DNA of 64,000 nucleotides from Cucumis sativus (taxonomy: Eukaryota; Streptophyta; Magnoliopsida; Cucurbitales; Cucurbitaceae), in the NCBI RefSeq assembly GCF_000004075.3, contig NC_026655.2, positions 19,081,489-19,145,488 of the forward strand, read 5' to 3'. The notes under the pieces are model-generated. The model did not search any database. It was not told the DNA's origin and was given only the letters and a program-made list of their open reading frames with translations. Both the position numbers and the translations under genes were made by a program. Below are positions 63,301 to 64,000 of this stretch, one piece after another. Each line of letters begins with the position of its first letter. The first letter of the stretch is position 1.

Positions 63301-64000
63301 TTGGCTTTAAATTCTTTTGCATCATTTATATTACTAAAGTCATGAAGATATTTATTCTTATTCCACTATCTTAGTGTTGTAATGTCATTATTGACCTCAA
63401 AAATTTTGTGAATGATATGCAATAAAAAAGACTTGACGTGAGAGTTAAAGTAATTATATCCCAATTCATAAGTTTAGAAGTTTAATTCAATCTTGAAGGG
63501 TTTATGTCATAAAGTCTAAATTCTAAGTTTTGAAATTATATGATCTAAATTTTAACTTTTTTTTCAAGGAACCAAATTTAGAATTGAATCTTGTTGATAA
63601 AATAGGAATTGAAAGCTAGTGGTTGAAATAAAATTCTCAGGTAAAAGGATGATAGAAAATATTTGATTGAGGGTGGAGATAATGGGTATTTGGTAAATGA
63701 AAGTGACCAACTTTGAGTAGTTTTGAATATGTTCTTTATGAAACCCACTTAGATATTGAAATTTATGTCATATTCATATGAGTGATTTTTGTAAATATAA
63801 ATAAATATGACTTTAAAACAAATAACATTTCATATTTACAAGTTGGGGATGCTTAAATTATTAGCTTTTTCTTTGAAATTTACATATGATTATGGTTTTT
63901 AGGTATCTCCCACCATACACAACTTTTTTACCCATAAGGAACAACAAAGAGAGAGCTTCAATAATGACTGATGGGAAGAACAGAAGACAATACTTAGTGG
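60387..64000 (+). CDS. HKT1-type sodium transporter, copy C (3' part outside window)
   Basis: Exons seen: 60387-61088, 61804-62171, and 63903 running off the window end. The readable part encodes 356 residues plus about 34 of the next exon (MYLPPYTTF at the junction). The pore-loop A sequence SVSAVSVSSMSVVEMEVFS keeps the class I Ser. Pore B is STVSTFTNCGFIPTNENM and pore C is VTNSRHTGESIVDIS, both with the filter Gly; pore D lies beyond the window. The N-terminus is Pro-rich (SPPSLRLPLPPANPF) and the M1A-adjacent coding sequence is richer in GC than copies A and B. It has an extra phase-0 intron (61089-61803) between LLLILIPQ and VLLGGCLYP, where A and B read straight through. The AT|G intron before YLPPYT is shared with A and B. 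It lies on the opposite strand to them and is more diverged. Confidence 0.92.
62585..62765. repeat. Degenerate MITE-family remnant in HKT copy C intron
   Basis: ATAGCAAACTAGTAAAAATA, then ATAACAAAATTTTAATTTCT and a right part with TTGATATATTTTATAAATAT resemble the arms of the element at 35708-35940. It lies in the 1731-bp intron before the last visible exon. Confidence 0.4.

Noticed and set aside
1-64000. CRISPR arrays, bacterial operons, riboswitches, rRNA or tRNA genes.
   Set aside because: The window is plant nuclear DNA; direct reading found no regularly spaced repeats with unique spacers, no tRNA B-box with a cloverleaf, and no rRNA sequence.

Overview
The window is a stretch of plant nuclear chromosome. 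It is very AT-rich, its genes are split by GT...AG introns, and it carries long (AT)n microsatellites and many small degenerate inverted-repeat elements. The protein families (HD-Zip II, CLE, ATL, ABCI17/STAR1, plant secretory PLA2, HKT1) point to a eudicot. The AT richness and a recurrent 'TGATAGA/TCTATCA' repeat that I associate with Cucumis-type genomes make a cucurbit my best guess; that is an inference, not a proof.

Layout. 1-5852: gene-poor, with one Mutator-like inverted-repeat element. 5853-7318 (+): HD-Zip II transcription factor, 3 exons. 7319-18272: 11 kb with repeats only. 18273-18605 (+): intronless CLE peptide-hormone precursor. 22152-24192 (+): seven-exon membrane kinase without a recognisable ectodomain. 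25031 to about 28700 (-): endonuclease-I-family secreted nuclease with a hAT-type MITE in its second intron. 31621-32796 (-): intronless ATL RING-H2 ubiquitin ligase. 33472-34929 (-): ABC transporter I family member 17/STAR1-like ATPase, 4 exons. 36804-39736 (-): secretory phospholipase A2, 4 exons. 41745-45267 (-) and 46530-48825 (-): two head-to-tail HKT1-type sodium transporters. 48826-60386: 11.5 kb of repeat-rich intergenic DNA. 60387 to the end (+): a third, more diverged HKT1 gene, cut by the window edge in its last exon.

The genes do not form one pathway. The only real cluster is the HKT1 trio: two close paralogues in tandem, then a diverged, inverted third copy with an extra intron. 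All three keep serine in the first pore loop, as in class I (Na+-selective) HKT. CLE ligand, receptor-like kinase, ATL ligase, STAR1-like ATPase and PLA2 are individually signalling or stress genes, but nothing in the sequence ties them together.

I see no previously undescribed multi-gene system. The most unusual items are a 48-bp perfect inverted repeat at 50.5-50.8 kb, a dispersed MITE family lying in and between the HKT genes, the extra intron in the third HKT gene, the start-codon problem of the nuclease gene, a roughly 58-bp CGATCG-rich tandem array at 13.4 kb, and an orphan exon-like segment at 19.95-20.11 kb. Exon limits were set by hand from splice consensus and reading-frame continuity.
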